The position numbers and the translations under genes are program-made. Of a stretch of 64,000 nucleotides of DNA, positions 20,095 to 45,965 are shown one piece after another. The notes beneath the pieces are model-generated. The model worked only from the letters and a program-made list of their open reading frames with translations. It was not told where the DNA came from and ran no database searches. Source of the stretch: Cololabis saira (lineage: Eukaryota > Chordata > Actinopteri > Beloniformes > Belonidae); contig NC_084590.1 of NCBI RefSeq assembly GCF_033807715.1, positions 35,057,505-35,121,504 of the forward strand, given 5' to 3'. Within the stretch, counting starts at the first letter, position 1; each line of letters opens with the position of its first letter.

Positions 20095-21440
20095 CTTCAG
20101 AGGTCTGACCAGCCCCCGGGTCTGGCACTCAGAAGGCGCGCCGATTTTTTCCAGTGGCCAACCGCGGTACTGCAACCAAAAATCCCATGCGGCCCAGAAA
20201 GCTTTTTTCCCATAGACCGCAATAATAAAAGAGAAGCCTCTAAAACTGTTCACAGGACACCTCCAGCTGTAATCCCCGGCAATTACTAATCTTTGTATTC
20301 TATATTTTTAAGTCATGGACTTTATATCCGTCAAAAATGTTTTATAACGGCCAGAAAAGTAAAAGAAAAGTCTCTTTCTGGGCGTGACGTCACGGCTGAC
20401 GTCACAGCCGTGTCCGTGCATTCCACGGATGTTTTATATTAATATATATTATATAATTATATTATATTAATACATTAATAATATATGTAATGCTATACAT
20501 GTAATAATATACATTAATTAAGATATTATATTAATACATATTATATTAATACTTGCGTCATTGCCCCGGGGCATGATGGGAGGCCCCAGAGCATCATGGG
20601 AGGTGACTCAACTGCGCATGCTCTATGGGCCGCTGTATGCGGAAGTAAACCCGGAAGTCAGAAATTTTTTCGGTTTATGCGCTGGCTGAGCAGAATGCAT
20701 TGAAATGAATGGGCGGCCATTTTTAGTCTCCAATCCAGTTTCTATAATACATCCATGGGTCTGACCCATAGACATATGTCTATGGTCTGACCAGCCCCCG
20801 AATCTCGCGCTCAGAAGGCACGCCGATTTTTCCCAGTGGCCAGCCGCGGTACTGCACCAAAAAATCCCATGGGGCCCAGAAAGCTTTTTTCCCATAGACC
20901 GCAATAGTAAAAGAGAAGCCTCTAAAACTGTTCACAGGAACCTCCAGCTGTAATCCCCGGCTATTACTAATCTTTGTATTATACATTTTTAAGTCATGGA
21001 CTTTATATCCGTCAAAAATGTTTTATAACGGCCAGAAAAGTCAAAGAAAAGTCTCTTTCTGGGCGTGACATCACAGCCGTGTCCGTGCATTCCACGGATG
21101 TATTATATTAATATATATTATGTAATTATATTATATTAATACATTAATAGTATATGTAATACTATACATGTAATAAAATACATTAATTAATATATTATAT
21201 TAATACATATTATATTAATATTCGCGTCATTGCCCCGGGGCATGATGGGAGTCCCCAGAGCATCATGGGAGGTGACTCAACTGCGCATGCTCTATGGGCC
21301 GCATAAAGCGGAAGTAAACCCGGAAGTCAGAAATTTTTTCGGCGTATGCGCTGGCTGAGCAAAATGCATTGAAATGAATGGGCGGCCATTTTTAGTGTCC
21401 CATCCAGTTCTATAATACATCCATGGGTCAGACCTGGGCT
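20095..21440. repeat. Tandem duplication, two copies of a ~675-bp repeat-derived unit
   Basis: GGTCTGACCAGCCCCCG begins copies at about 20,102 and 20,784. GCCCCGGGGCATGATGGGAG recurs near 20,563 and 21,232. Both copies contain the same CCCATAGACCGCAATA, TTATATCCGTCAAAAATG and palindromic AT-rich core. Divergence is small (a few percent by eye, plus a short indel that drops the offset from 682 to 669). Confidence 0.85.
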
Positions 21441-22620
21441 GTTTCCGAATTCGGACCAGTGTTGCCAACTCCTCAGTAAGGAAAGTCGCTATTGGCTGTC
21501 CCAAAAGTCGCTAGAAGTCGCTAAATGACGTCATCGCCTAATTTGCATAATTGGCAATTTGCATATAACTGTAATGGACGCTGTAGGAGAGAGGAATAAC
21601 GTCGTGGGAGAGACAAAATTGAGTAAAAAACACCCTAAATATGTTTAGAACTACAAATGTACAAAAATAATTTCAACCTTAACAACATTTAATGATTTTA
21701 ATGCTTTGTCTAGATCCACATTACACACATCAGTTTTGTCCTGTATTGTTAAATGTTATAACAGCAAATTTAATCAAAAGATTGTTATGTAGGGTGAAAT
21801 TGCTAGCTCTACAACCAACCCTCCTCCTTTATCCGGGCTTGGGACCGGCAAAGTGACCCAAAAGACGCACTCTGGCAGAGATACTTAGGTTTTTTTTTTC
21901 AGTTTTTTGTTATTTGTTTTTTTTTTTTAGGGGGGGGTTTGTGTAGTTTTGGTTTATAACTTAATACTCCACTTAATACTCCACTTACCTGTAGGAGCCT
22001 ACAACAAGTCACAGTAAACCATGAACATAATTTGCAATAACAATAACATTTTTTTGTATAGACGGTTTTAACTTGACAACATTAACAATCTAAATGGACC
22101 AAAAAGAGACAACAGAAAAAAACTGTCAGTGGCAAAGAAAATGATAACTAGTTTGGCCTTAATTCAGGTTCATTGTTTTTTACAGGTTCCTCGGCCTCCA
22201 CACACACACACGCTGTCTCTGCGTCGATTTAACGCGGAACCATAAATCAGGCTTTACCCATTCATTTATGTGCGCTCGGCGCAGAGCGGAGCTCAGCGGC
22301 GACGAGAGGCCGCCTGCCGCAGGGTTTGCGCTGGAACATTGTCTCCAAAACACCAGATAAGTCTCCAATAACACCAGAAAAAGTCGCTAGATTTGTCGCT
22401 AGTCGCTTTTTTGAAAAAAAGTCGCTATAGGGGTCTGAAAAGTCGCTAAATCTAGCGACAAAGTCGCTAAGTTGGCAACACTGATTCGGACACTACCGCA
22501 CTACATGCTACATACTGCAAAGTATGCACTGAATACTGCCTACTAAATGAACGATTCAGTACGCTGCTACAGCAGACCGTTCACACAGCAGTGTGCTACA
22601 GTGTATCCCAGAATGCATTT
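21441..22620. mobile_element. Older interspersed repeat split by the hAT insertion
   Basis: Sequence resembling GGGCTGTTTCCGAATTCGGA continues after the inserted hAT element as ACTACCGCACTACATGCTAC and TGCATACTG-like words, a known style of fish repeat. The hAT insertion at 21,457-22,483 interrupts it. Confidence 0.55.
21457..22483. mobile_element. Complete non-autonomous hAT element with 8-bp TSD
   Basis: Perfect 14-bp terminal inverted repeats CAGTGTTGCCAACT, flanked by identical 8-bp direct repeats ATTCGGAC at 21,449-21,456 and 22,484-22,491. Subterminal AAGTCGCTA motifs are clustered at both ends, as expected for transposase binding sites. At 22,218-22,258 it carries a fragment of the CGTCGATTTAACGCGGAACC palindromic family. 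No transposase frame. Length 1027 bp. Confidence 0.93.
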
Positions 22621-23015
22621 CGCACCAAAACGACAGCGAAAGCCGAGATTTAAAAGCAGACTAGAAACTGTTTTAATTTCAGCTGTAGCGCTGTTAATAT
22701 GCCACTTTATTACGTTTTAACATCTTTTCAGGCGTAAAAGTAACCGTTAAGATCCCGACCCTGGGCTCAGTTTATCCAAATAACGCCTGTTAAGAAATTT
22801 GATCCGATGTTTCGGGGATCAAAAGAGCCGCCGGCTCCGGGGAGCAGCAGAAGCTCACGGCCGGGGGGACAGACGTGATCGCCGGGTCAACCCACGTCGT
22901 CGTCCCGGGGAGAAACCTTCAGCTCTGTGGAGAATTACCGCTGGATGAAATAAATCATTTAGGAAGATAAATGTTGGTTTAATAGATGAAATCTAACAGT
23001 TGTAGCTGTCACGTT
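22620..23015. repeat. Dispersed repeat shared with 34.05-34.39 kb
   Basis: Runs from GTTTTAATTTCAGCTGTAGC to AGATGAAATCTAACAGTTGT with near-identical order and text to 34,050-34,385, and part of it appears inverted at 61,345-61,480. It is internal sequence of the TCCCAAT-ended element family described at 33.9 kb. Confidence 0.8.
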
Positions 23016-23020
23016 TGTTT

Positions 23021-23127
23021 GTCTGAATATAAAGTGAATCTTCATGTTTTTACTAGATAGATAGATAGAACTGTATTCATCTATCTAGTAAAAAAAAAAA
23101 ACATGAAGCTTCACTTTATATTCAGAC
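23021..23127. repeat. Hairpin inverted repeat
   Basis: Arms begin GTCTGAATATAAAGTGAATC and end in the near-exact complement, separated by a short (TAGA)n-containing loop. Both arms also carry ACTAGATAGAT and its complement. Confidence 0.8.
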
Positions 23128-23149
23128 AAAACTACAGACGAAAACAAAG

Positions 23150-23673
23150 CATATATTGGATTGGAATTGGAATTGGAATTGGATTTCAGGCTCAGTTGGT
23201 TACACCTGTAGATAATAGTTAACCTGCCTCATTTTTGTTGTTTGCTTCTGATCCGGTGTGAATAAAACGGCTTCGTCAGTGGAACTACTTCCCCGATAGG
23301 TATCAGAACGATATCCATTCGTGGATTCGTTGTTTTAGTTTGTTATTTTAGTTTGTTGTTTTTGTGCATTAGTTTGGCCACAGCCTTGTGCTTCGGGTAC
23401 ACATCCATGACTGACTAGGTAGGTCGCCATTTTTAATGGTTGCCTGGCCGGGTCATTGGGCTTAGTGTTTAAATCTCCCACCAGCGCTATATGCATGAAG
23501 ACTAGGGTTGAGACAGTTAGTTTTCGGGTTAGGTAGGTAGCCAGGGGGAAGGTTGTTCCACATTTTGACTGTCATATCGGGTTGGTAGTAAACATTTGTA
23601 GTCAGTTTGTCAGGTTAGCCTAGAGTGTCAGGTGTAAGTACTTGGTTTTTGTGGGTCAGCTGTTGTTCCAATT
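23150..23673 (+). other. 5' leader of the Gag-ST6 retroelement with LTR-end-like signals
   Basis: Holds (GGAATT)n at 23,160-23,185, an AATAAA at 23,261-23,266 and, 33 bases on, GGTATCAGAACG (23,299-23,310). The last resembles the tRNA primer-binding motif GGTATCAGAGC common in LTR elements. The order signal-then-PBS is what the R-U5 end of a 5' LTR looks like, yet the sequence does not match the 3' LTR at 26,357-26,738. Confidence 0.4.
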
Positions 23674-25495
23674 ATGTCTGCGATTGAGGATTTTTTGCAG
23701 AATCCCAGTGAAAGTCTGTTGGAGACTTACACAAAGGATCGTTTGTTGAAGGTGGCAGAGCATTTTGGTGTTGAAATCCCCAGTCAGGGGCGTAAAGCTA
23801 ACATTTTGTGTGCACTAAAGGATGGTTTGGTTCAGTTTGGGGTTTTGTCTTCTGAAATTGAAGGTAGTGACACCCAGTTGGCCGGGGACATTTCTCCTCA
23901 GGTTGAGCCAGAGCTGTCGCAAAAGTTTGTGAGGCCTATAGCTGGGATTGAGGTGCCTTTAACTTTTGAACAGAAAAAAGAACTGTTGACTTTGCAGAAT
24001 AAATTACAAACTACTCGTGCACAGGAGCAGGCTCTAGAGATGGAGAAGTTCAAATATACTATGAGGTTACGTGAAGCTGAGCTGCAGCAGGCGAGAGAGC
24101 GTCAGGAGTTTGAGCGTTACAAGCTGGACTTAATCAAGGAGGGGAAGATTCTTGATCCCATAGCAGTTGGGAAGGGAGAACCTGTGGCAGGTACCTCTCT
24201 GACCTTTGATGTCTCTGGTTCTTTGCGGTTGGTGCCCAAATTTTCAGAGAAGGATCCAGATACATTCTTCTTGCTCTTTGAGAGGTTGGCCAAGAACAGG
24301 AAGTGGAGTGATTCTGAGCAGACCCTCCTGTTACAGTGTGTATTGACTGGTAAAGCCCAGGAGGCTTATTCTGCTTTGCCTTTATCAGACAGTGTTAACT
24401 ATCTCAAGGTTAAAATGGCAGTCTTAAAAGCATATGAATTGGTGCCTGAGGCTTATCGACAGAAATTTAGGAGTGCAAGAAAGCATGAGGGAGAGACTTA
24501 TATAGAGTTTGCACGTGAATTGTCTACCCTTTTTGGTCGTTGGAGACTGGCCTCTGATGCTCAGACTTTTGAACAGTTGAGTGAACTACTGTTGCTAGAA
24601 CAGTTTAAAGAAACGCTTCCTGAGCGCCTGGCTATTTATTTGAGTGAGAAGAAGGCTAAGACTTTGGCTAGAGCTGCTGTCATAGCTGATGAATATGCCC
24701 TGATTCATAAAGTACGTTGGGACTATGGACGGAGGGATAATGTTGTTGGTGGTCATCAAAAAGGTACCGGGAGTGATTCTCTTCCTTTCAAGATGGGAAA
24801 TGCTGGTAGCAAGTTGGATTCAGGTCAAACTTGTAACTACTGTTTAGGCAAAGGTCATTGGAAAGCTGACTGTCCTGTCCTGAAAGCTAAGCAAAAGTCC
24901 CAGCCAGGAAATCGCCAGGTTAAACCTGCAGCCTTAGCCGTTCCAGTACGGTTGACAGAAAACATTTTGAGGGAGAGGGCTGCGGCTATCGCTGCTGTTC
25001 AGCAGCTTACCAAGCCGTCAACATTAGCTGCTCATTCTTTGTCTGAGACTCTGTTTCCTCTTGAGGAATCTGTTGCTTCTTCTACAGAAGACTCTGGTCA
25101 GGCTAACGGTGATGAAATTGATCCTGGTTATCACAAGCACGTCAGTGATGGGTTTGTCTCTTTGGTAGGAAGTGATAAAAAAGTTCCTGTCAAAATTTTG
25201 CGAGACTCTGGTGCTTTAGACTCCTTCATAGTGGCATCTGTGTTGTCTTTTACATCAGCCACTGACACTGGTGATTCGGTTTTGGTCAGGGATATGGGGT
25301 TGTCTGTGTTCCCTGCACCATTGCATAAGGTGGTGCTCTTTTCAGATCAGGTTAAGGGGGAAGTAGCTTTGGCAGTGCGTCCTGCCCTGCCAGTTCAGGG
25401 TGTGCAGGTAATTCTGGGTAACTATCTGGTTGATGGTCCATTCCCAGGGGCTTCTCCCTCACCAGTGGTAACTTGCTCTCCTTTGGTAGACCAGG
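23674..25495 (+). CDS. Retrotransposon Gag-protease polyprotein
   Basis: The start ATG opens a long frame. Residues ~1-60 form a SAP-like helical start. About 80-160 is a charged coiled coil (QEQALEMEKFKYTMRLREAE). About 185-350 is a capsid with SCAN-like features (LPERLAIYLSEKKAKTLA). A zinc knuckle CNYCLGKGHWKADC begins near residue 387. A retropepsin-like active site D-S-G lies at residues 511-513, followed by a beta-rich stretch. This is the gag-pro arrangement of Ty3/Gypsy (Gmr1-like) elements. The frame stays open to 26,100 (808 codons), but after about 25,495 it runs out of frame through the GC-rich captured segment and no longer encodes element protein. Function is inferred from motifs. 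The DSG core looks intact, but activity is unknown. Confidence 0.85.
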
Positions 25496-26128
25496 TTGAG
25501 TGCAGAGACCTCCAAGCAGCCGTACAAGGGCTTCAAGCCTCACCTGGGCTACGTCAGCATCTCCAAACAGGAGCCCCTGAAGTTGCACTGCGACCTGTGC
25601 AGCATCGTGTCCAGCTCCGGGCAGATGTTGGGCCAGGCAGCCGTCCCAGAGATGGACAGCTCGCCCTGCGTCTGGCGCATGAACAACGCCCCCACGCGGG
25701 GGTTCGAGGACGACGTGGGCCAGCGCACCACCCTGAGGGTCATCTCCCACACCAGCGTCCCCCTGCTGCTGCAGAAGCCCCAGTACTTCTTCGGCCAGGC
25801 CAACGACACCGTCTACGTCGTGTGTGGGCCGCTGCGGAACATGAGGAAGGACGGGAAAGGCATCGTTTACAACATGCTGCGCCAGGCCTCGGAGAACTAC
25901 CTTCACGCTCGCATCTACGTCACCACAGAGGACCGGATGAACTACTGCGACATGGTCTTCAAGAAGGAGATAGGAAAAGACAGGATCCAATCTGGCTCCT
26001 ACCTGAGCACCGGCTGGTTCCCACTCATTCTCTCTATCGACATGTGCAAGGAGATCCATATCTACACCACATTGAAAGGTTCCGAAAATGTTGTGGCTGA
26101 TGCATTGTCTCGTGCGTTGCCTGCATAA
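25496..26128 (+). CDS. Captured ST6GALNAC3-like sialyltransferase fragment fused to RNase H tail
   Basis: Open frame, offset +1 from gag-pro, that starts without an ATG (its first codon here is TTG). About 185 codons match the lumenal domain of the GalNAc alpha-2,6-sialyltransferase family. The L sialyl-motif region runs from LHCDLCSIVSSSGQM through WRMNNAPTRGF to the RVISHTS stretch. RNMRKDGKGIVYNML, IYVTTEDRMNYCD and the S-motif stretch SGSYLSTGW follow. Among paralogues the wording is closest to ST6GALNAC3. The cytoplasmic tail, signal anchor and the C-terminal motif III/VS part are absent. At about 26,062 the frame passes into GSENVVADALSRALPA, the end of a Gypsy RNase H domain, and stops. 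No introns and high third-position GC contrast with the AT-rich element. It is open throughout. Enzyme activity is unlikely because the active-site tail is missing. Confidence 0.9.
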   Translation: MSAETSKQPYKGFKPHLGYVSISKQEPLKLHCDLCSIVSSSGQMLGQAAVPEMDSSPCVWRMNNAPTRGFEDDVGQRTTLRVISHTSVPLLLQKPQYFFGQANDTVYVVCGPLRNMRKDGKGIVYNMLRQASENYLHARIYVTTEDRMNYCDMVFKKEIGKDRIQSGSYLSTGWFPLILSIDMCKEIHIYTTLKGSENVVADALSRALPA

Positions 26129-26356
26129 TGCATTTTATCAGTTGTCCCTTTTTGCTCTGCACTGTTTTTCTCTCCCTCCTGCTCTTAATTTGCTTCTCCA
26201 GGTACCAAAGTTGCTGAGTGAATGTGGGTTGGGTGAGCAGTTTGGAAGTGGATTTGGGATGTTCTTGTAAGATGAGAGAACTATTAATGTTCCGGTGTAT
26301 TGTTTGTATTATTTTGTTTTGAGACCACCTTGGGGCCTCATTTATATGGGTGGGGG
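26129..26356 (+). other. Retroelement 3' region and polypurine tract
   Basis: Non-coding sequence between the RNase H-tail stop and the LTR, ending in ATGGGTGGGGG, a plausible polypurine tract for plus-strand priming. Integrase is absent here. Confidence 0.6.
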
Positions 26357-26734
26357 TGTGACGGCCTTACTAATTTGTGTATCTTCACAGCAGTTCCTGT
26401 CCTTGTGGCTGAAGAGGGCGGCCGTCCAACCTTATTGGCCACACCTGAGGGTGTTGTCTCACCATTATAAAAGGCCTCAGTTGTCAGCCTGCTCACTCTC
26501 TCCTTGATTGAGCAGCTGACAGCCACATGGCCAACATGGTGTAATTTGGGTTTGCTTTGGTTGTGTATTCTGTTTTACACACATCTACACCTACACACAC
26601 TCACTGCATACACTCACAACATGACAACATACTTTACTTTCATTTGGGAGTATATTTAGTTAAATAAATCATCTTTTTTGTACCTTGAATTGTGTGTGGA
26701 GACTCTTTTGTTGCAAACTGTGAGCCAGGTTTGT

Positions 26735-26738
<4 letters not shown>
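26357..26738 (+). mobile_element. 3' LTR, 382 bp
   Basis: Begins TGTGACGGCC right after the polypurine tract and ends GTTTGTAACA (TG...CA termini). TATAAAA at 26,466-26,472 and AATAAA at 26,663-26,668 fit a promoter and polyadenylation signal. (AT)n follows directly, so the 3' target-site copy cannot be read. Confidence 0.8.
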
Positions 26739-26783
<45 letters not shown>

Positions 26784-26784
26784 C

Positions 26785-26878
<94 letters not shown>

Positions 26879-26882
26879 CAGT
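26739..26882. repeat. (AT)n / (TATAC)n microsatellite
   Basis: Almost pure alternating AT with occasional ACAT interruptions. Tyr-Ile frames on both strands are artefacts. Confidence 0.95.
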
Positions 26883-27207
26883 ACTCAAGTTGTAAAAGAA
26901 AATCAGGGGGGATGGTGGATTTTATCATATGGGGACAGATAATTTGTGCTGATTACAAATAATATAATATATTACAAATAATAGCACTGACCAAAACACC
27001 TGCAGAAATGACATGGCAGCAGTTAAATGCAGCCTTCTGTAAGCTTTAAATATCCACTGGGCTTACATCTAATACATCAAAACACAACAATAAAAAACAG
27101 TTTTCTTTCTTAACAAGAATATTTGTCTTATTTCTAGTTAAAATGTTTCATTTTATTAAAAAAATCTCATTACACTTAAAACAAGACTCATCACTGGAAA
27201 AAAACAA

Positions 27208-27369
27208 CAATTTTCACCTGTTTCAAGTAGATTTTCACTTAAAATAAGTGGAAAAATCTGCGTGTGGAACAAGATTTTATTGCTTGCAATGAGAAGATAA
27301 ATCTTGTCCCATTGGCAGATTTTTCCTACTTATTTCAAGTGAAAATTTACTTGAAACAGGTGAAAATTG
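27208..27369. mobile_element. Palindromic MITE
   Basis: Inverted arms of about 55 bases: CAATTTTCACCTGTTTCAAG on the left and its complement on the right, sharing TTTTCACTTAAAATAAGT-like text. It forms a strong hairpin and resembles fish Angel-type elements. Confidence 0.75.
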
Positions 27370-27699
27370 TCAAATCAGTTATTTTTCTCGTGATGACTAA
27401 ATGTTGAAATAGCAGTAATACCACATTCATTGATGAAATGACATAACAACGGCAGGAAGTGACGTGTGCGCTCTTAATAGTACGTTGATTTGGTGCCCCC
27501 TCATTGGCTGGTGCCCCTGGGCGCTCGCCCGGCTCAGTATGGATAATCCGGCGTAGGGTCCAACCAAACTTCACCTGGGACGCAAGAAAACACACGCCAG
27601 TCCCAAACCTCACACGCTGAATACCTAAACAGATGTTTCAATAAACCAACTAACCAGAATAGACAAGCAAAATAACGCAAAGAGAAGCAAAATTATTCT

Positions 27700-29427
27700 A
27701 AAATTACTTTATTACAACTGATTTCTTTTCAATATCCCTCTGCCAACACAATGGTAAATACAATACAAACAATATAGTAAATTCAATCCTATTTTTATTG
27801 TTTTATCTTTTTTACACAATTTAAATTCAATTTTAGTACTTTACCATCTCTTATGTAGTATGTTCATAATCTCTCTGACATTCAATAACAAGCTCAATCA
27901 TCTATACATTTTAATACAGGTTATGTGTTGTAGTGGTAATGTGCCAAGAGAATGCTAACATCTTCGAAGAAATGCAAACTTCTCATCATTTGCCTCTCAC
28001 ACCAACATTTCTTTTTTCCTTTTCAAGCCAATTTACTTTGGCCTCTAGACCACAACTATACATTTTTCCATCATCAGCCCAACAATATATGAAAACTTGG
28101 AGATGAAGCAAATGCAGTGGTGTCTGGACTTGGCAACTCCGGTATGGCACAGTGTTTGACCATCAAAAGAATCATTTTCAGTTGCCAATCCTCATTCAGT
28201 ATCCCACGTGCTTTCAGTCAGTAGGATCAAATCTGACATCAGAGATAAAGTGAAACAGTCATATTTGGAAGAAAAAAAAAAAGACAGGTGGCAAGGTCTT
28301 GTGATTGACAAATACATCTACATATATTCCTACACACGCAATTGTGACGTAGAAATGAACCAAAACTGTCCACATAAACTAAAAAAGTTGGCATGCGTAT
28401 GATGTTAGATTGGCCCAACACTGAAACACTTGGTCTTGGCTTTTGATTTATGGTAAGAAGTCCAGAAATGACAAACACATTCTTGTTTGTCAAACAATAA
28501 ATGTCATCTGCTTTGTTGTGGTGGCTGGAACTGTTAGCACAAAAGAAGAGATTTTGGAGCATATAATGCTAAATTCGATAAAATGCATACTTTCTCTGGT
28601 GGAATCTGTATGTGTGAAAAATTAAAAAGCGACTTAAAAACAAGACATATGCCAGCATTTTTGTGTCCTCAAATATACAGGGATATATCCAAGAACGACA
28701 TTCAGAAAGAGCCAGCATCTGAAAAGGTAGCCCTAAATCAGCCTGGAATGATGACAAATGCTCAAAAAGGTGCAAAGCAGGGGAGAACAAACTGCAACAA
28801 TAGTCCTCAAGAATGGCCATTCAACTCCTTAGGCGACATTTAAATGAGAACAACAAATACAAGGGTATTTAGTCTGTGTACACAACCAGAAATATCTCTG
28901 AATTAGTCATGTCCACATAACTAAACAGCACATTGACTAAAAACAAAATATGTCCTAACGGCAGTAAAATTAAATGGAGCATAGAAATTATTTTCTGAAA
29001 AACTGACAAGCTTTTTTGAAATTGGTTCTTACATAAACAATACAAATATGAACCTTTCACCCAAGCTTTGCGGTTCAGGGAAGCACACACTGCAATCAAT
29101 TCCAGATAGTTGTCCTTAAAGGCCTTTTAAACTGTTTTAATTTTGCTGAGGAGAAATGGAAACTCACTTGGAAGGAGAGGATGCTGGGAAAAAAAAACAA
29201 CTAAAAAAAGGGCAGAAACTAGCCCAGGGATATTTAATTCACCACAAAGTGGAGAGAGGGAAGGAAGAAAAAACATCAGACAGGAACTGCTGGAGCCATC
29301 AAAAGACCCAAGTGCATTTGCTACATTTATCTTGCATATGGCTGTTTTTTATTTTATTTTTTGTTTTGTTTTAACAGAGTGTATGCAGACTCAGTTTTAT
29401 GTATGTATGTATTTGTGTGTGTGTATG

Positions 29428-29465
<38 letters not shown>

Positions 29466-31089
29466 TACATACACACACATTTCTACCATGTCAACTTGCA
29501 AGTGTGTGCTTAATTCAGTCACTCTGGTTTTTGAGTTCTAATGAGATGCTATTACAGTTTAAACTTAGCACCTTTTAGTTTTTTTAAGTGTTATTTATTG
29601 GGGCCCCAGCATATTTAAACAGTGTTTTAGTTCATTAGCGCCAAGCCTGCTGTTATGGTCATAACGATTACCTTTCGTAACCAGCCTGCACACTAAGGAC
29701 TCCACATTTAATTTAGTTTAGCTTCTTTAATGGAAACTGTAGCCAAAACATGTATAAAAACACTGAAGCATCCACCCATACTCTATTTATTCAAAATTAA
29801 GCATTTATGTGAGGGCGCACACATACACACATACACACAGACACAAACACACGCGCACACAGAAAGAGTAACTAAGAGCTCCATTCTCCAAACGCTGTAA
29901 AAGATGCTAAACTGGGGAAACACTTTCACTCAGATAAATGCATGTTAATATGCACTTGGCTTCACCTGTACTTCGGTAACTCTTCTTTCAAAAAAAACAA
30001 AAAAAAAAGAAGATATGTTTGACTTCTGTACATGCGTACCGATGAAACATTCATCCATAAGGAGCTTTGCAAAAAGAAGTCTCATATTCATTTTACATGC
30101 ATTTAGATGTTTAAAGTGCTTTGATAAAGGCAGCAGTTTAAAAGGCACTAATAAAAAAAAGAAAAAAAAAAAAGATGAGCACTATGATTGTTTGTATAGG
30201 TTGATACATTTCCAATTTTCTCACAATAATTTTCTATTTCTCAACATCTGTAAGAGTGCAACCAGCATCACTGCATACTCTGTCACGATGAAACTGCAAA
30301 AATATCAGGAGGTCCGTAAATAAAACCTCATGTTTTAAATGAACCTAAACTTAAACATACACTACTACTGACCAAAAATGGATGATCAAATTGAAATATT
30401 TAACTCTAAACAGCTGAGACTGACAAAAACTATCAAGGCTTAAAGGCACAATATAAGTATTACTATACACCTGAAACATTAAAGGTGGATTTATTTGGTT
30501 TTGCATTGTAAAGTCTTGTTTTGATGGTGTCTAATCTTTCACAATGACCATTACAGCAGGCTGGTAGGAGAACAGCAAAGCATCTTCAGTTAGGTCCGCT
30601 ATGATTTCTTTTTTTTTTTCTTTTTTTTTCTTTTTAAACCAACTTCACAGAATTGGTCAGTGTATTACTGAATATGAATGAGAGGAGTGACTGTCTGACC
30701 CAATTATGAAGGACAAGTAACACATGTCAAAAAGGTTTCTAAGAGTATCTTATGTGCAAAATAAGAGCAATGGCTGTGAATAGCACAAATGTATCTTAAA
30801 AAAAAAAAAAAAAAAAAAACTTCTGCAGGAGAGGACTGTATATTAAACAAGAAGAATTAAATGTTGACAATCAAAATGTTTATGTAACAGAAGATTAAGG
30901 ATCTGTGTGCGTGCTGATAAACTGCCGTAAGAACGGGCTGTGCCTTTTCCAGCACTTTTGACCTGAGCAATATTTATTTCATCATACATCCACATCTGTA
31001 CATGGGAGAAATTGTGGGATAGTGTCATAGAGCGGCAGAGCTCGGCCAATACTCTATCCTGCTATGTCTGTTGGATACTGACAGTGGGT
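27700..31089 (-). other. taok1: TAOK1 3' UTR
   Basis: A 3.4-kb stretch after the TAOK1 stop with little repeat content beyond a (TA)n(CA)n run at 29,424-29,485, T/A runs and a CA-rich run at 29,820-29,860. A minus-strand AATAAA sits at 27,713-27,708. Long AT-rich 3' UTRs are normal for TAOK1. The distal end is inferred. Confidence 0.6.

Positions 31090-45965
<14,876 letters not shown>

Larger units (their letters stand above)
23290..26738 (+). mobile_element. Ty3/Gypsy-like retroelement with captured host sialyltransferase
   Basis: Parts in order: PBS-like site, Gag-protease ORF, captured intronless ST6GALNAC segment, last codons of RNase H, stop, short 3' region, G-rich polypurine-like tract GGGTGGGGG, then an LTR. 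Reverse transcriptase, most of RNase H and integrase are missing, so it cannot move without help in trans. The 5' LTR matching the 3' one was not found in the window. Confidence 0.8.

Noticed and set aside
19778..20289. Possible coding exon next to a CpG-bearing stretch
   Set aside because: The frame runs from unique sequence into the duplicated repeat unit, and no protein family or splice context is evident.
25352..26059. A 235-codon minus-strand open frame over the captured segment
   Set aside because: It is the antisense shadow of GC-rich sialyltransferase codons, which rarely contain stops in any frame. Its product has no domain, and the plus strand has clear family motifs.
25496..26100. 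The last ~200 residues of the 808-codon gag frame as a real protein domain
   Set aside because: They are the captured segment read in the wrong frame: low-complexity Arg/His/Gly/Pro text with no family resemblance.
26656..26962. Tyr-Ile repeat frames
   Set aside because: (AT)n microsatellite translated; the same holds at 9,600-9,900 and 50,392-50,739.
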